Shown in pieces: positions 17,007 to 26,293 of a DNA stretch of 64,000 bases. The stretch is from Pseudomonas xantholysinigenes (GTDB taxonomy: Bacteria > Pseudomonadota > Gammaproteobacteria > Pseudomonadales > Pseudomonadaceae), in NCBI RefSeq assembly GCF_014268885.2, contig NZ_CP077095.1, positions 3,565,001 to 3,629,000 of the forward strand. The letters are read 5' to 3'. Positions within the stretch are counted from its first letter, which is position 1. Each line of letters starts with the position of its first letter. The notes under the pieces were generated by a model. It did not search any database and had not been told where the DNA came from. It was given only the letters and a program-made list of their open reading frames with translations. Both the position numbers and the translations under genes were made by a program.

Positions 17007-17021
17007 GCGCGGGACGCTGGA

Positions 17022-17426
17022 TCAGATCTGCCGCTGGTGGCGGTCGAGCTGTTCGTGGCGCTCCTGGGCTTCGATGCAGTACTTGGTGGTCGGGCTGATC
17101 AGCAAGCGCTTCAGGCCGATCGGCTCACCACTGTCGTCACACCAGCCGAAGCTTTCGTCGGTGATGCGGTCTAGAGCCATCTCCAGCTGCGGCAGCAGGC
17201 GCTGGTCGCGGTCGATGGCATTGACCAGCCAGGTACGCTCTTCCTCGACCGACGCTACATCAGCCGGATCCGATGGGCTGTCCAGGCTTTCGATGGAGGT
17301 GCGGCTGAGTTCGATGCGCTCGTGGGTTTCTACTTTCATCGCTTGCAGCAGCGCGGTGAAGAATGCGAGCTGTTCGGCGTTCATGTAGTCATCGGCCGAC
17401 ATGGCCAGCAACTGTTCCTTGGTCAT
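17022..17426 (-). CDS. DksA/TraR-family protein with reduced zinc finger (DksA2-like)
   Basis: 134 residues: a long N-terminal coiled coil with a tip carrying D53-P-A-D56-V-A58, the D-x-x-D-x-A motif DksA needs to act on RNA polymerase, then a globular C terminus. The usual four-cysteine zinc site is reduced to C96-x-x-S99 and C117-x-x-A120. P. aeruginosa DksA2 has, from memory, a comparable two-cysteine site and works without zinc. A role in ppGpp-dependent transcription under zinc limitation is inferred. It is monocistronic with a strong terminator. Confidence 0.85.
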   Translation of the reverse strand: MTKEQLLAMSADDYMNAEQLAFFTALLQAMKVETHERIELSRTSIESLDSPSDPADVASVEEERTWLVNAIDRDQRLLPQLEMALDRITDESFGWCDDSGEPIGLKRLLISPTTKYCIEAQERHEQLDRHQRQI

Positions 17427-17802
17427 CGATTTCTCTATGAAAAAATGTGCATATGGGCGATTCGGGTGCCACCGGCGCTGCTGCGTCGGCGGCGGAATTC
17501 TTCAAGCGCCAACCGGCACTCTTTTACAGGGGGCGGCAGTCTAAGGTGCCAAGCGGCAGCGGGCAACAGAAATGACGGGGGATTTGACCGAAATGGCCAG
17601 GAATCCGCCCGCTGGTGCCCTATTGGCCTGGTGGCATGCGGTGGGTAGGCGCCTATGAGCAATATGCCGCAACAATAATCACCTCGACTGAACGGCCTCC
17701 TGCTCGGCGGTATCTCCAGCTCCGCCTGGGTAGTAGTCGGGTAGCGCACAACACCGGGCAAGACCGGGCTTGATGGGGGTCCTCCACTCACAGGCCAATG
17801 CC
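17427..17802. other. divergent intergenic region, 376 bp
   Basis: It separates the dksA-like gene (minus) from the first giant gene (plus). The minus-strand leader next to dksA is A/T-rich (TTTTTTCATAGAG). The remainder is GC-rich and I find no convincing -35/-10 pair, operator or small gene; open frames on either strand look like noise. Confidence 0.4.
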
Positions 17803-20800
17803 ATGAACGACAACCTGCTGCAACACCTGGCTCAGTTCAGCCGCCTCGACTGCAAGGTCGCCAAGCGTTTCCAAAATCGCCCGACCTTACGGCAAACCGC
17901 CGAATACATGCTGCTCGAGCAATGGTCGCAACGCCATCTCGGCCGTCAACACGACCCACTGAACCTGTACCTGAGCAGCCACGACACACGGACCGAAAAG
18001 ACCTTCGTGCGCCCCTTGGCCCAGGTACTGGTCGAACGCTATTGCCTGGGCCGGACGCTGAACCTGACGGAAGGTTCGGACACCCTCCTGCCGCACCAGA
18101 GCAGCGGTCAGGCCGGCACAGTGGACATTGACCTGCACGAAGTCGAAATGCTGATCAACGATGCCGGGCCTTTGCTGATCTCCGTCCACCAACAACAACT
18201 GGTGGCTTACTGGAGCTTGTTCGACAGTGCAGGCCAAACTCCTTGGCAATGGTTTGCCCGCTATTTGCGTAAGCAACTGCAGAGCGCCATCGAAGTGCAC
18301 AAGAAGGCCGCAAGCCTGTCAGGCTATGCCCTGGCGACCGCCACGCTGGTGCAAGGTTATCCAGCCGCGAGCCAGCGCCGTGACTGGTCCAATGCCCAGG
18401 GGCTTGTCGTATCGAATCTGCAGGTCGACTACGCGAGCAACAGCAACCTTGATGTGGACCTGGCCAGCGCGGTGCTGATCGAACATGCCGATGGCGACCC
18501 GGCACGTGATCTGACCTTGGTCTTCACCCTGGCCGGCCGATTGTATGGCTTCGAGAGCCGCCAGGTATTGCTTGACTTCATTGCCCGTTTCCACGCCGAG
18601 ACCACCCCGGACACCACCCTGCGAATCACCATTACACCCGCGGTGTCCGACGTCTTCGAGGAGCAGGCGTTGGGCCTGCTCAATCAGCAACTGCGCGTCA
18701 TCGACACCCTCGCACAGCATTACCATGGCAAGTTTGAGGCCCTCTGGCTGAATCGTGACCTCGACCGTTTCACATCCATGATCGATCTGTGCAACGAAGC
18801 CGAAGCTGCTCAGCGCCAATCCCTTTCGACCCACCTACCGAATTGGTTGCAGCACGCCCCAAGCCGCCCGCTGATGCACTACAGCCAACTGCTGATCGAA
18901 GTCGCTCAACGCTACCAGGATGCCCAGGGACGATTCTGGCTGGACGGCGTGCCCACTGCCGAAGCCTTCGCCAACCAGCAACTGGCGCAACGCATGGCGA
19001 CCGATCACCCTGGAGCAACCTGCAACCCCGAGCAGGTGCAGGTGATCAATCATCAGGTCACCGCGACGGCGGCCGCCTCGCAAGGCAGCCTGGTGACCAG
19101 TGGTGAAGAGCACCCTGTCGTCTTCACCTTGGCTCAGTTGGCCATCGGCAATTTGGGATTGCTCAGGCCGGGACGGGTGACGCTGTCATCGACCACCGCG
19201 CAGCCGTTGCCCAGCTGGATGACCGAGCACTACTTGCGCACGCTGGTCAGCGAACTCGATGTCGCAACGACCTACCCGGCCCTGCTGCGGCGCGAACTGC
19301 TGGACAATGCCGAGCAGCGCCAACAACGCGAACAGCTCTTGAAGGCGCAGCTTGAGGTGCAACTACCGGCACTGGTCATGGAGCTGCACCTGCAAGGCAA
19401 GATTCCCGACAGCAAGATGGCCGAGCATGTCAGCCAGCTCTTTTCACCCACCCCCACTGCCAAGGACCCCGAATGGGTCATGCGCAGGCTGGGCTTCATC
19501 AAGTCTCCCGGCTCGGCGGTCGACCACCCTCGCAACACCTGGCTGATCGAACGTTCAGCCCCCAACGCAGAGGCCTGCCTGTTGTATCGCCCCTTGCACG
19601 AGGACGCGCTGCTCTATTTCGAGGATCGCCTGGCCTTGTTCGTCGCCATCAGCACCCCCGGGCCACTCCAGGACGACCTGTTGCAACGCCTGCCGGCGGA
19701 GGACCGGCGCTTCTACGATCATGGCGGATTCCTTGAACCCCACCTGTTCGTCCCGCTCGAGGACACCAGTGCCGTGCCGTTCGGCACCCCGGCAGCGGTG
19801 AGCATCGCCGTCGAGCCCGCCGTGGACGAGCTGGCCCAAGCGCTCTACCTGGCCTGCGTGAATGAGTCCATCAGCCGTTTCGAGGCCCATTCGGCCAGCA
19901 CCGCGCAAACCCGCTGGAACAGCTGGAAGGAACTGGGCTGGCTGCTGTTCAACACCTTGCTGCCCCTGGCTGGAAGCTCGCTGGGCAAAGTGGCCTGGCT
20001 GGCTCAGATGGAAATTGCCCTTGCCCAGTTCGTGGCGACCGACAGCGAGAACAGCCCTACCGAGCATCGCCTGGCCATGGTCGACTTGCTGACCAACATC
20101 GCCGTGCTGCTGTTCTCCCGCTCGCTGTTCCAACTCAGGCTGGAACAGCCCCTCGTGCCAGCGCCAGCAGTCGAGCCGCCGTCGCCTGCGCTGGTCGCCA
20201 TACCTGCCCCGGAGGTGAGCACCACGCCAGACTGGACCCTGGACTTCTCCTGGTCTCGCCCCAACCGTACGCTCGGCCCGGCACTACGCCAGGAACTGGA
20301 TCAACTGCAAGCGAGTGTGCCAGTCGCATCCCTGGGTACTCCGATACCGTCCGGCCGCTTCCAAGGACTGTACCTGCAGGGCACCAAGTTCTATGTGGCC
20401 CTCGACGGACACGCCTACGAAGTCACGGAGGATGCCACGTTGCAGCAGACACGTATCGTCGGCAAGGACCACGCGCAGGGCCCGCTGCTGCAGCGCAACG
20501 AGCTTGGCCATTGGCAACTCGATCTCAGGTTGGGCCTCAAGGGCGGCATGCCCCTGAAGGAGCGAGTCGTGCAACGGCAACTCGAAGCGCTGGGCGCCGT
20601 GTTCGAGATCAACAATGTGATTCAGGCCGAAAAGGCGACCTTCGCCGACAAGACCCGCGAGATGACCGCGATCGAAGGCCTGGCCAACATGCCCCTCGAC
20701 GACAGCCGCCTGGCCTCGTGCCAGGACAAGATCAGCGTTCTGTCGCGTTTCTGGCAAGGCCACCTGGAACATCTGGTCACCCGCAATGGGTTGAAGCCGG

Positions 20801-22347
20801 TCAAGGATTTCAACACTGTCCACGCCTATGCCCTGCAACAGATCAGCTTCTGTGAACGGGTGCTGCACAAGATCCTGCACAAACGCTACCAACCACAACG
20901 CGCCCAACTACTGGAAATTGCCAAAGAACAAAAACAAGGCCAAGCGCTCACCGCGGCCGACGTGCAAATCGCCAGGACGCGCCTGGACCACCTGGAACCC
21001 TTGATCGAGCGAATGATCGAGAACAATGACGCCTTGCGAAAGTGTGTAAGCGAGTTGCGCAAACTCGCGAGCCCGCGCTTTGCCGACATCACCCGCTGGC
21101 TGAACCAGGCCAGCAGCGTCCCTGCGAGCGCGGAGAAAGGGCTGATCCTGCGCTTCCTGCGCCTTGAGAGCCTGGTCAACCGCCTGAGTCTGGTGCATGG
21201 CCTGGATGGGGAAGGTCCTTACTGGCTGGATCGCCTGTGGGACAATCTCGAACTGGGTATCGCCCAGCGCGCCAAACTCTATGCCCTGCCGCAAGCCGAC
21301 GAGGAAGTCAGCGCCCGACTGTTGCTCAGCATCAAGGGGCACCTGGAAGCCGCCAAACGACAACTGGGCAACCTTACCGAGGAGATTCACGACGACGCGG
21401 CGTTGCAGACGATCCAGGTGCTGCACGCTCAGCTTGACGGCGTGCTCTCCGATATTGCCAGCGACCTCGCCGAACTCCCGGACTACCCGCCAATTAGCAC
21501 CTTGGGCCAACTGCGCAAGAAGGTACCCGGGCTGATCGAAACCATCGAAGGCGATGTGTTGCTGGGCAACCCTCGGGCGGAGGACGCCACCACTGTCGAC
21601 GTGCCTGGGCCGGACAACAAGACCCGCGCCCGTACCTATCGACTCAAGCAAGGCAACTGGGTCGAGGTCAAGCCTGCCACGGCCCAGGTCACGCCAAGCC
21701 AGCGTAGCCTGAAACGTTTGCTCAAAGACAGCGCGCCCCTCATGAGCAAGGCTCGCGCCGAATTGGAGAGCATGCGCCGAGCCAGCGCCAACTACCTGCC
21801 GGTAGAGATCGAAGAGGCCATCCTCCATCAACGTGACCGCTTGCAGGGCCAGATTGATGCCATCGAGGCGCGTCTGACCGATGACAACGAAACTGACGAG
21901 GCCGCCGGAGGACTGGATGCAGAAGGGACGGTCAAGGACCTGCGCACCCTGGCCAATGAGCTGAAAACCCAGGCGAGCACCCTACGTGTCAACGCCGCCC
22001 TGACGCAGAAACCGCGCATGGCCGAAGTCCAGTTTCTACTCGCGCAGGGTGAGGTGCAGGTGGCAAAAGTCGGTACGCGAACGCGCCTGGCCAAGATAAA
22101 GGGGCGCCCCGCCGACTTCCTCGACGAATACAGTGTCAGCCATGCTGGCAGCGTGTTGTGGTATGCCCATTTCCACTATGCGGCAATGGACACCGCCGAG
22201 GTCAACTTCACCGCTGGGCACCTCAAGACCCTCGCCCAACGTCATGCGGCCGGCCAACGGGTAACCGACGCCAATGGCACGGTCACGGAGGTCTATCGAG
22301 CACCGATCACCAGCGCGGCAGCCAGCGCGCATTTCTTCAACCTGTAA
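17803..22347 (+). CDS. giant DUF6543-like (dermonecrotic-toxin-domain) protein
   Basis: 1,514 residues from ATG 17803. There is no signal peptide; the protein is mostly hydrophilic with one central hydrophobic block (about 706-775: LGWLLFNTLLPLAGSSLGKVAWL ... LLTNIAVLLFSRSLF). A similar W-x5-GW hydrophobic block occurs in the second giant protein of this window. The C-terminal third is rich in long helices (about 980-1150 and 1300-1420), and the chain ends in a compact segment (SVSHAGSVLWYAHFHYAAMD ... SAAASAHFFNL). I associate this architecture with the DUF6543 family of Pseudomonas giant proteins, whose activity is largely uncharacterised. A secreted toxin/effector role is inference. Confidence 0.6.
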   Translation: MNDNLLQHLAQFSRLDCKVAKRFQNRPTLRQTAEYMLLEQWSQRHLGRQHDPLNLYLSSHDTRTEKTFVRPLAQVLVERYCLGRTLNLTEGSDTLLPHQSSGQAGTVDIDLHEVEMLINDAGPLLISVHQQQLVAYWSLFDSAGQTPWQWFARYLRKQLQSAIEVHKKAASLSGYALATATLVQGYPAASQRRDWSNAQGLVVSNLQVDYASNSNLDVDLASAVLIEHADGDPARDLTLVFTLAGRLYGFESRQVLLDFIARFHAETTPDTTLRITITPAVSDVFEEQALGLLNQQLRVIDTLAQHYHGKFEALWLNRDLDRFTSMIDLCNEAEAAQRQSLSTHLPNWLQHAPSRPLMHYSQLLIEVAQRYQDAQGRFWLDGVPTAEAFANQQLAQRMATDHPGATCNPEQVQVINHQVTATAAASQGSLVTSGEEHPVVFTLAQLAIGNLGLLRPGRVTLSSTTAQPLPSWMTEHYLRTLVSELDVATTYPALLRRELLDNAEQRQQREQLLKAQLEVQLPALVMELHLQGKIPDSKMAEHVSQLFSPTPTAKDPEWVMRRLGFIKSPGSAVDHPRNTWLIERSAPNAEACLLYRPLHEDALLYFEDRLALFVAISTPGPLQDDLLQRLPAEDRRFYDHGGFLEPHLFVPLEDTSAVPFGTPAAVSIAVEPAVDELAQALYLACVNESISRFEAHSASTAQTRWNSWKELGWLLFNTLLPLAGSSLGKVAWLAQMEIALAQFVATDSENSPTEHRLAMVDLLTNIAVLLFSRSLFQLRLEQPLVPAPAVEPPSPALVAIPAPEVSTTPDWTLDFSWSRPNRTLGPALRQELDQLQASVPVASLGTPIPSGRFQGLYLQGTKFYVALDGHAYEVTEDATLQQTRIVGKDHAQGPLLQRNELGHWQLDLRLGLKGGMPLKERVVQRQLEALGAVFEINNVIQAEKATFADKTREMTAIEGLANMPLDDSRLASCQDKISVLSRFWQGHLEHLVTRNGLKPVKDFNTVHAYALQQISFCERVLHKILHKRYQPQRAQLLEIAKEQKQGQALTAADVQIARTRLDHLEPLIERMIENNDALRKCVSELRKLASPRFADITRWLNQASSVPASAEKGLILRFLRLESLVNRLSLVHGLDGEGPYWLDRLWDNLELGIAQRAKLYALPQADEEVSARLLLSIKGHLEAAKRQLGNLTEEIHDDAALQTIQVLHAQLDGVLSDIASDLAELPDYPPISTLGQLRKKVPGLIETIEGDVLLGNPRAEDATTVDVPGPDNKTRARTYRLKQGNWVEVKPATAQVTPSQRSLKRLLKDSAPLMSKARAELESMRRASANYLPVEIEEAILHQRDRLQGQIDAIEARLTDDNETDEAAGGLDAEGTVKDLRTLANELKTQASTLRVNAALTQKPRMAEVQFLLAQGEVQVAKVGTRTRLAKIKGRPADFLDEYSVSHAGSVLWYAHFHYAAMDTAEVNFTAGHLKTLAQRHAAGQRVTDANGTVTEVYRAPITSAAASAHFFNL

Positions 22348-22353
22348 CCGCCT

Positions 22354-22377
22354 GGGGCGCTGAGCAGTCAGCGCCCC
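22354..22377. terminator. bidirectional rho-independent terminator
   Basis: GGGGCGCTGA-GCAG-TCAGCGCCCC is a perfect 10-bp stem with a 4-nt loop, followed on the plus strand by ATCGGTTTT. It lies between the giant gene stop and the stop of the convergent enoyl-CoA hydratase gene. Confidence 0.85.
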
Positions 22378-22384
22378 ATCGGTT

Positions 22385-23158
22385 TTAGCGATCCTTGAAT
22401 TGCGCCTCACGCTTGGCAATGAAGGCGGCCATGCCTTCCTTCTGGTCCTCGGTGGCGAACGCTGCGTGGAACACTCGGCGCTCGAAGCGTACCCCCTCGC
22501 TGAGGGTGACCTCGAAGGCGCGATTGACGCTCTCCTTGACCATCATGCTCACCGGGATCGACTTGCCGGCGATGGTGGCGGCCACCTTCAACGCCTCTTC
22601 GACCAGTTCGGCCTGCGGCACGATACGCGCCACCAGACCGGCGCGCTCGGCCTCCTCGGCGCCCATCAGGCGGCCGGTCAGGCACAGCTCCATGGCCTTA
22701 GCCTTGCCCACCGCGCGCGTCAGACGCTGGGTACCACCCATGCCTGGCAACACGCCCAGGTTGATTTCCGGCTGGCCGAACTTGGCGTTGTCGGCGGCCA
22801 GGATGAAGTCGCACATCATCGCCAGCTCGCAACCACCGCCCAGGGCAAAGCCGGACACCGCCGCGATGATCGGCTTGCGCCGGTTGGCGATGCGGTCGGC
22901 GTCGCTGAACAGGTCGTCGACGTAGATCTGCGGGTATTGCAGCTCGGCCATTTCCTTGATGTCGGCGCCGGCGGCGAAGGCCTTGGCGGAACCGGTCAGC
23001 ACCACGCAGCCGATGTTCGGGTCACGCTCGAGCTGGTCCAGGGCCTGGTTGATCTCGCCGACGATCTGCGCGTTCAGGGCGTTGAGCGCCTGGGGGCGGT
23101 TGAGGGTGATCAGGCCGACCTTGCCGTGGATATCCAACAGGATGGTTTCGAATGCCAT
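22385..23158 (-). CDS. enoyl-CoA hydratase
   Basis: A 257-residue crotonase that hydrates trans-2-enoyl-CoA to 3-hydroxyacyl-CoA. Both catalytic glutamates are present: E111 in [11 protein letters not shown] and E131 in [20 protein letters not shown]. The oxyanion-hole segment [10 protein letters not shown] is also intact. ATG 23158 has AAGGAG upstream. It is the last gene of a five-gene minus-strand operon carrying a full beta-oxidation cycle. The equivalent P. putida KT2440 genes are, from memory, PP_2213-PP_2217 (the fad-x cluster), linked to short and branched acyl-CoAs. Confidence 0.95.
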   Translation of the reverse strand: MAFETILLDIHGKVGLITLNRPQALNALNAQIVGEINQALDQLERDPNIGCVVLTGSAKAFAAGADIKEMAELQYPQIYVDDLFSDADRIANRRKPIIAAVSGFALGGGCELAMMCDFILAADNAKFGQPEINLGVLPGMGGTQRLTRAVGKAKAMELCLTGRLMGAEEAERAGLVARIVPQAELVEEALKVAATIAGKSIPVSMMVKESVNRAFEVTLSEGVRFERRVFHAAFATEDQKEGMAAFIAKREAQFKDR

Positions 23159-23171
23159 GCAGACTGCTCCT

Positions 23172-24299
23172 TCAAAGATTGCGCGCAATGACCATGCGCT
23201 GAATGTCGCTGGTGCCTTCGTAGATCTGGCAGACCCGCACATCGCGGTAGATCCGCTCCAGCGGGAAGTCGCTCAGATAGCCATAACCGCCCAGGGTCTG
23301 CAAGGCATCCGAACAGACCTTTTCGGCCATTTCCGAGGCGAACAGCTTGGCCATCGACGCCTCCACCAACGCCGGGCGCCCGGCATCGCGCAAGGCCGCG
23401 GCGTGCAGCACCATCTGCCGGGCGACGGCGATCTTGGTCGCCATGTCGGCCAGGCGGAACGCCACCGCCTGGTGCTCGATCAAGGGTTTGCCGAAGGTTT
23501 GCCGCTCGTTGGCGTAGTCGCGTGCCGCCTCGAAGGCGGCGCGGGCCATGCCCACCGACTGCGAGGCGATGCCGATGCGTCCACCTTCGAGGTTGGCCAG
23601 GGCGATCTTGTAGCCCTGCCCTTCCTCGCCCAGGCGGTTGGCCAGCGGCACCCGCACATTGTCGAAGACGATCTGGCAAGTGTCGGAGGCATGCTGGCCA
23701 AGCTTGTCCTCGACCCGCGCCACCTGATAACCCGGCGAGTCGGTGGACACGATAAAGGCCGTGATGCCGCGCTTGCCGGCGTCCGGGTCGGTGACGGCGA
23801 ACACGATGACCACCCCGGCATTCTGCCCCGAGGTGATGAACTGCTTGCTGCCGTTGAGCACGTAGTGGTCGCCATCAAGGCGGGCGCGGGTCTTCAGGCT
23901 GCTGGCGTCGGAACCGGCCTGGGGTTCGGTCAGGGCGAAGGCGCCGAGCATCGCGCCGCTGGCCAATGGCGCCAGAAACTGCTGTTTCTGCGCCTCGCTG
24001 CCGAACTTCAAGATCGGCACGCAGCCCACCGAGTTGTGCACGCTCATGATGGTCGAGCAGGCGCCGTCGCCAGCGGCGATCTCTTCCAGGGCCATGGCAT
24101 AGGCCACATAGCCAGTGTCACTCCCCCCATACTGCTCCGGCACCAGCATGCCGAACAGGCCGAGGTCGGCCATCTCGGCGATCGCCTCCTTGGGGAAGCG
24201 GTGCTCCTTGTCCCATTGCTCGGCAAACGGCTTCAAGCGCTCCTGGGCAAAGTCGCGCACCGCGTCGGCGATCTGTTGTTGCTCTTCAGTTACCAGCAT
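23172..24299 (-). CDS. acyl-CoA dehydrogenase (short/branched-chain type)
   Basis: A 375-residue FAD flavoenzyme. It has the standard signatures [20 protein letters not shown], the mid-domain [10 protein letters not shown], and C-terminal [35 protein letters not shown], in which the Glu of YEGTSDIQR is the probable catalytic base as in short-chain enzymes. It catalyses the first oxidation of the cycle, passing electrons to ETF. It sits 13 bp upstream of the hydratase and 8 bp after the thiolase stop, so it is a mid-operon gene. Confidence 0.95.
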   Translation of the reverse strand: MLVTEEQQQIADAVRDFAQERLKPFAEQWDKEHRFPKEAIAEMADLGLFGMLVPEQYGGSDTGYVAYAMALEEIAAGDGACSTIMSVHNSVGCVPILKFGSEAQKQQFLAPLASGAMLGAFALTEPQAGSDASSLKTRARLDGDHYVLNGSKQFITSGQNAGVVIVFAVTDPDAGKRGITAFIVSTDSPGYQVARVEDKLGQHASDTCQIVFDNVRVPLANRLGEEGQGYKIALANLEGGRIGIASQSVGMARAAFEAARDYANERQTFGKPLIEHQAVAFRLADMATKIAVARQMVLHAAALRDAGRPALVEASMAKLFASEMAEKVCSDALQTLGGYGYLSDFPLERIYRDVRVCQIYEGTSDIQRMVIARNL

Positions 24300-24307
24300 G
24301 GTTCACC

Positions 24308-25501
24308 TCAGTACAGGCACTCGACCGCCATGGCAGTCGCCTCGCCACCGCCGATGCAGATGGCGGCCACCCCACGACGCAGGTTGTTCTGGCGCAGGGC
24401 CGACAGCAAGGTCACCAGGATGCGCGCGCCCGAGGCGCCGATCGGATGGCCCAGGGCACAGGCGCCACCGTGGATGTTCACTTTGTCATGGGGCAGGTCG
24501 AGCTGCTTCATCGCCGCCAGGGTGACCACGGCGAAGGCCTCGTTGATCTCGAACAGGTCGACGTCGGACAGCGACCAGCCGGTGCGCTTCATCAGCTTGT
24601 CGATGGCGCCGATCGGCGCGGTGGGGAACAAGGCTGGCGCGTCGGCGAAGGCCGCGTGGCCATGGATCACGGCCAGCGGCTTGAGGCCGCGTTTCTCGGC
24701 CTCGGAGCGGCGCATCAGCACCAGTGCCGCGGCGCCATCGGAGATGGAGCTGGAGTTGGCGGCAGTGACGGTGCCGCCTTCGCGGAAGGCCGGCTTGAGT
24801 TGCGGGATCTTGTCCAGGCGTGCCTTGGGCGGCTGCTCGTCATCCTTGATGAGGCGCTTTTCCTTGCCCTCGGTCACCTCGACCGGAACGATCTCTGCGG
24901 CGAAGCGGCCGCTGTTGATCGCATCCTGGGCGCGGGTCAGCGAGGCGATGGCAAAGTCGTCCTGGGCCTGGCGGCTGAAATCGCCCTGCTGCGCGCAGTC
25001 CTCGGCGAAGGTGCCCATCAGGCGCCCCTTGTCGTAGGCATCTTCCAGACCGTCCATGAACATGTGGTCGATGATCTTGCCGTGGCCCATGCGGTAGCCG
25101 CCACGGGCCTTGTCCAGCAGATAGGGAGCGTTGGTCATGCTCTCCATACCGCCGGCGACGATCACCTCGGCACTGCCGGCCAGCAGTTGGTCATGGGCCA
25201 TGATGGCTGCCTGCATGCCCGAACCGCACATCTTGTTCAGGGTGGTGCAGGTGGTGTGCTTGTCCAGGCCGGCGCCCAGGGCGGCCTGGCGTGCCGGTGC
25301 CTGGCCCTGCCCGGCGGGCAGCACGCAGCCGAACAGCACCTGTTCGACACTGCTGGCGTCGATGCCGGCGCGCTCGACGGCCGCGCGGATCGCCGCACTG
25401 CCCAACTGCGCCGCGGTCAGGCTCTTGAGGTCGCCCTGCAGGCCGCCCATGGGCGTGCGCACGGCGCTGACGATAACGATGGGGTCATTGGCGAGGGTCA
25501 T
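24308..25501 (-). CDS. acetyl-CoA C-acyltransferase (thiolase)
   Basis: A 397-residue thiolase II. It has nucleophile C92 in NKMCGSGMQAAI, the histidine in GGACALGHPIGASGARI, and the second cysteine in ICIGGGEATAMAVE. It cleaves 3-ketoacyl-CoA to acetyl- or propionyl-CoA plus a shortened acyl-CoA. It is the third gene from the 3' end of the operon. With the type II hydroxyacyl-CoA dehydrogenase beside it, the set can complete isoleucine-type 2-methyl-branched or short straight-chain degradation. Confidence 0.95.
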   Translation of the reverse strand: MTLANDPIVIVSAVRTPMGGLQGDLKSLTAAQLGSAAIRAAVERAGIDASSVEQVLFGCVLPAGQGQAPARQAALGAGLDKHTTCTTLNKMCGSGMQAAIMAHDQLLAGSAEVIVAGGMESMTNAPYLLDKARGGYRMGHGKIIDHMFMDGLEDAYDKGRLMGTFAEDCAQQGDFSRQAQDDFAIASLTRAQDAINSGRFAAEIVPVEVTEGKEKRLIKDDEQPPKARLDKIPQLKPAFREGGTVTAANSSSISDGAAALVLMRRSEAEKRGLKPLAVIHGHAAFADAPALFPTAPIGAIDKLMKRTGWSLSDVDLFEINEAFAVVTLAAMKQLDLPHDKVNIHGGACALGHPIGASGARILVTLLSALRQNNLRRGVAAICIGGGEATAMAVECLY

Positions 25502-25513
25502 GTCGTGATCTCC

Positions 25514-26281
25514 TTATTTGGCAGCCATGCGCAACGCGCCGTCGAGGCGGATCACCTCGCCGTTGAGCATGCTGTTCTCGATGATATGGCGGGCGAGCGC
25601 TGCGTACTCCTGCGGCCGGCCCAGGCGTGGCGGGAACGGCACGCCGGCGGACAGCGAGGCGCGCACTTCGTCGGTCATGCCCGCCATCATGGGGGTTTCG
25701 AAAATGCCGGGAGCGATGGTCATCACCCGAATGCCGAAACGCGCCAGCTCACGGGCGGCCGGCAAGGTCAGGCTAGCGATGGCGCCCTTCGAGGCAGCAT
25801 AGGCGGCCTGGCCGATCTGTCCGTCATAGGCGGCAATGGAGGCGGTATTGATGATCACGCCGCGCTCACCACCTTCGTCGGCCTGCCCTTCGGCCATGGC
25901 CGCGGCAGCCAGGCGCAGTAGGTTGAAGCTGCCGATCAGGTTGACGTTGATGACCTTGGCGAAACTGCCCAGGGCATGCGGGCCGTTCTTGCCCAGGACC
26001 TTCTCGGCGCCGACGATGCCGGCACAGTTGACCAGCCCGTGCAGGCTGCCAAAGGCGCTGACGGCGGCATCGACCGCCGCCTTGGCGGCTTGTTCGTCGC
26101 TGATGTCGGCCACGGCGAAACGGGCATTGGCGCCCAGCTCGCTTGCCTTGGCCTCGACGGCGGCGGCGTTCAGGTCGACCAGCATGACCTTGGCGCCGGC
26201 CTCGATGAGCATCTGCGCGGTGGCGGCGCCCAGGCCCGAGGCCGCGCCGCTGACGATGAAGTTTCGGTTGTGGATGAGCAT
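25514..26281 (-). CDS. SDR-family 3-hydroxyacyl-CoA dehydrogenase (type II, HSD10-like)
   Basis: A 255-residue classical short-chain dehydrogenase. It has Rossmann [11 protein letters not shown] near the N terminus, VDL after strand 2 (NAD preference), NCAG, catalytic Ser in [12 protein letters not shown], and Tyr/Lys in [10 protein letters not shown]. The C-terminal [11 protein letters not shown]...[14 protein letters not shown] is typical of 3-hydroxy-2-methylbutyryl-CoA dehydrogenase/HSD10. It supplies the 3-hydroxyacyl-CoA oxidation step for the operon, replacing a FadB-type multifunctional enzyme. Confidence 0.92.
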   Translation of the reverse strand: MLIHNRNFIVSGAASGLGAATAQMLIEAGAKVMLVDLNAAAVEAKASELGANARFAVADISDEQAAKAAVDAAVSAFGSLHGLVNCAGIVGAEKVLGKNGPHALGSFAKVINVNLIGSFNLLRLAAAAMAEGQADEGGERGVIINTASIAAYDGQIGQAAYAASKGAIASLTLPAARELARFGIRVMTIAPGIFETPMMAGMTDEVRASLSAGVPFPPRLGRPQEYAALARHIIENSMLNGEVIRLDGALRMAAK

Positions 26282-26293
26282 GATGGGCTTCCT

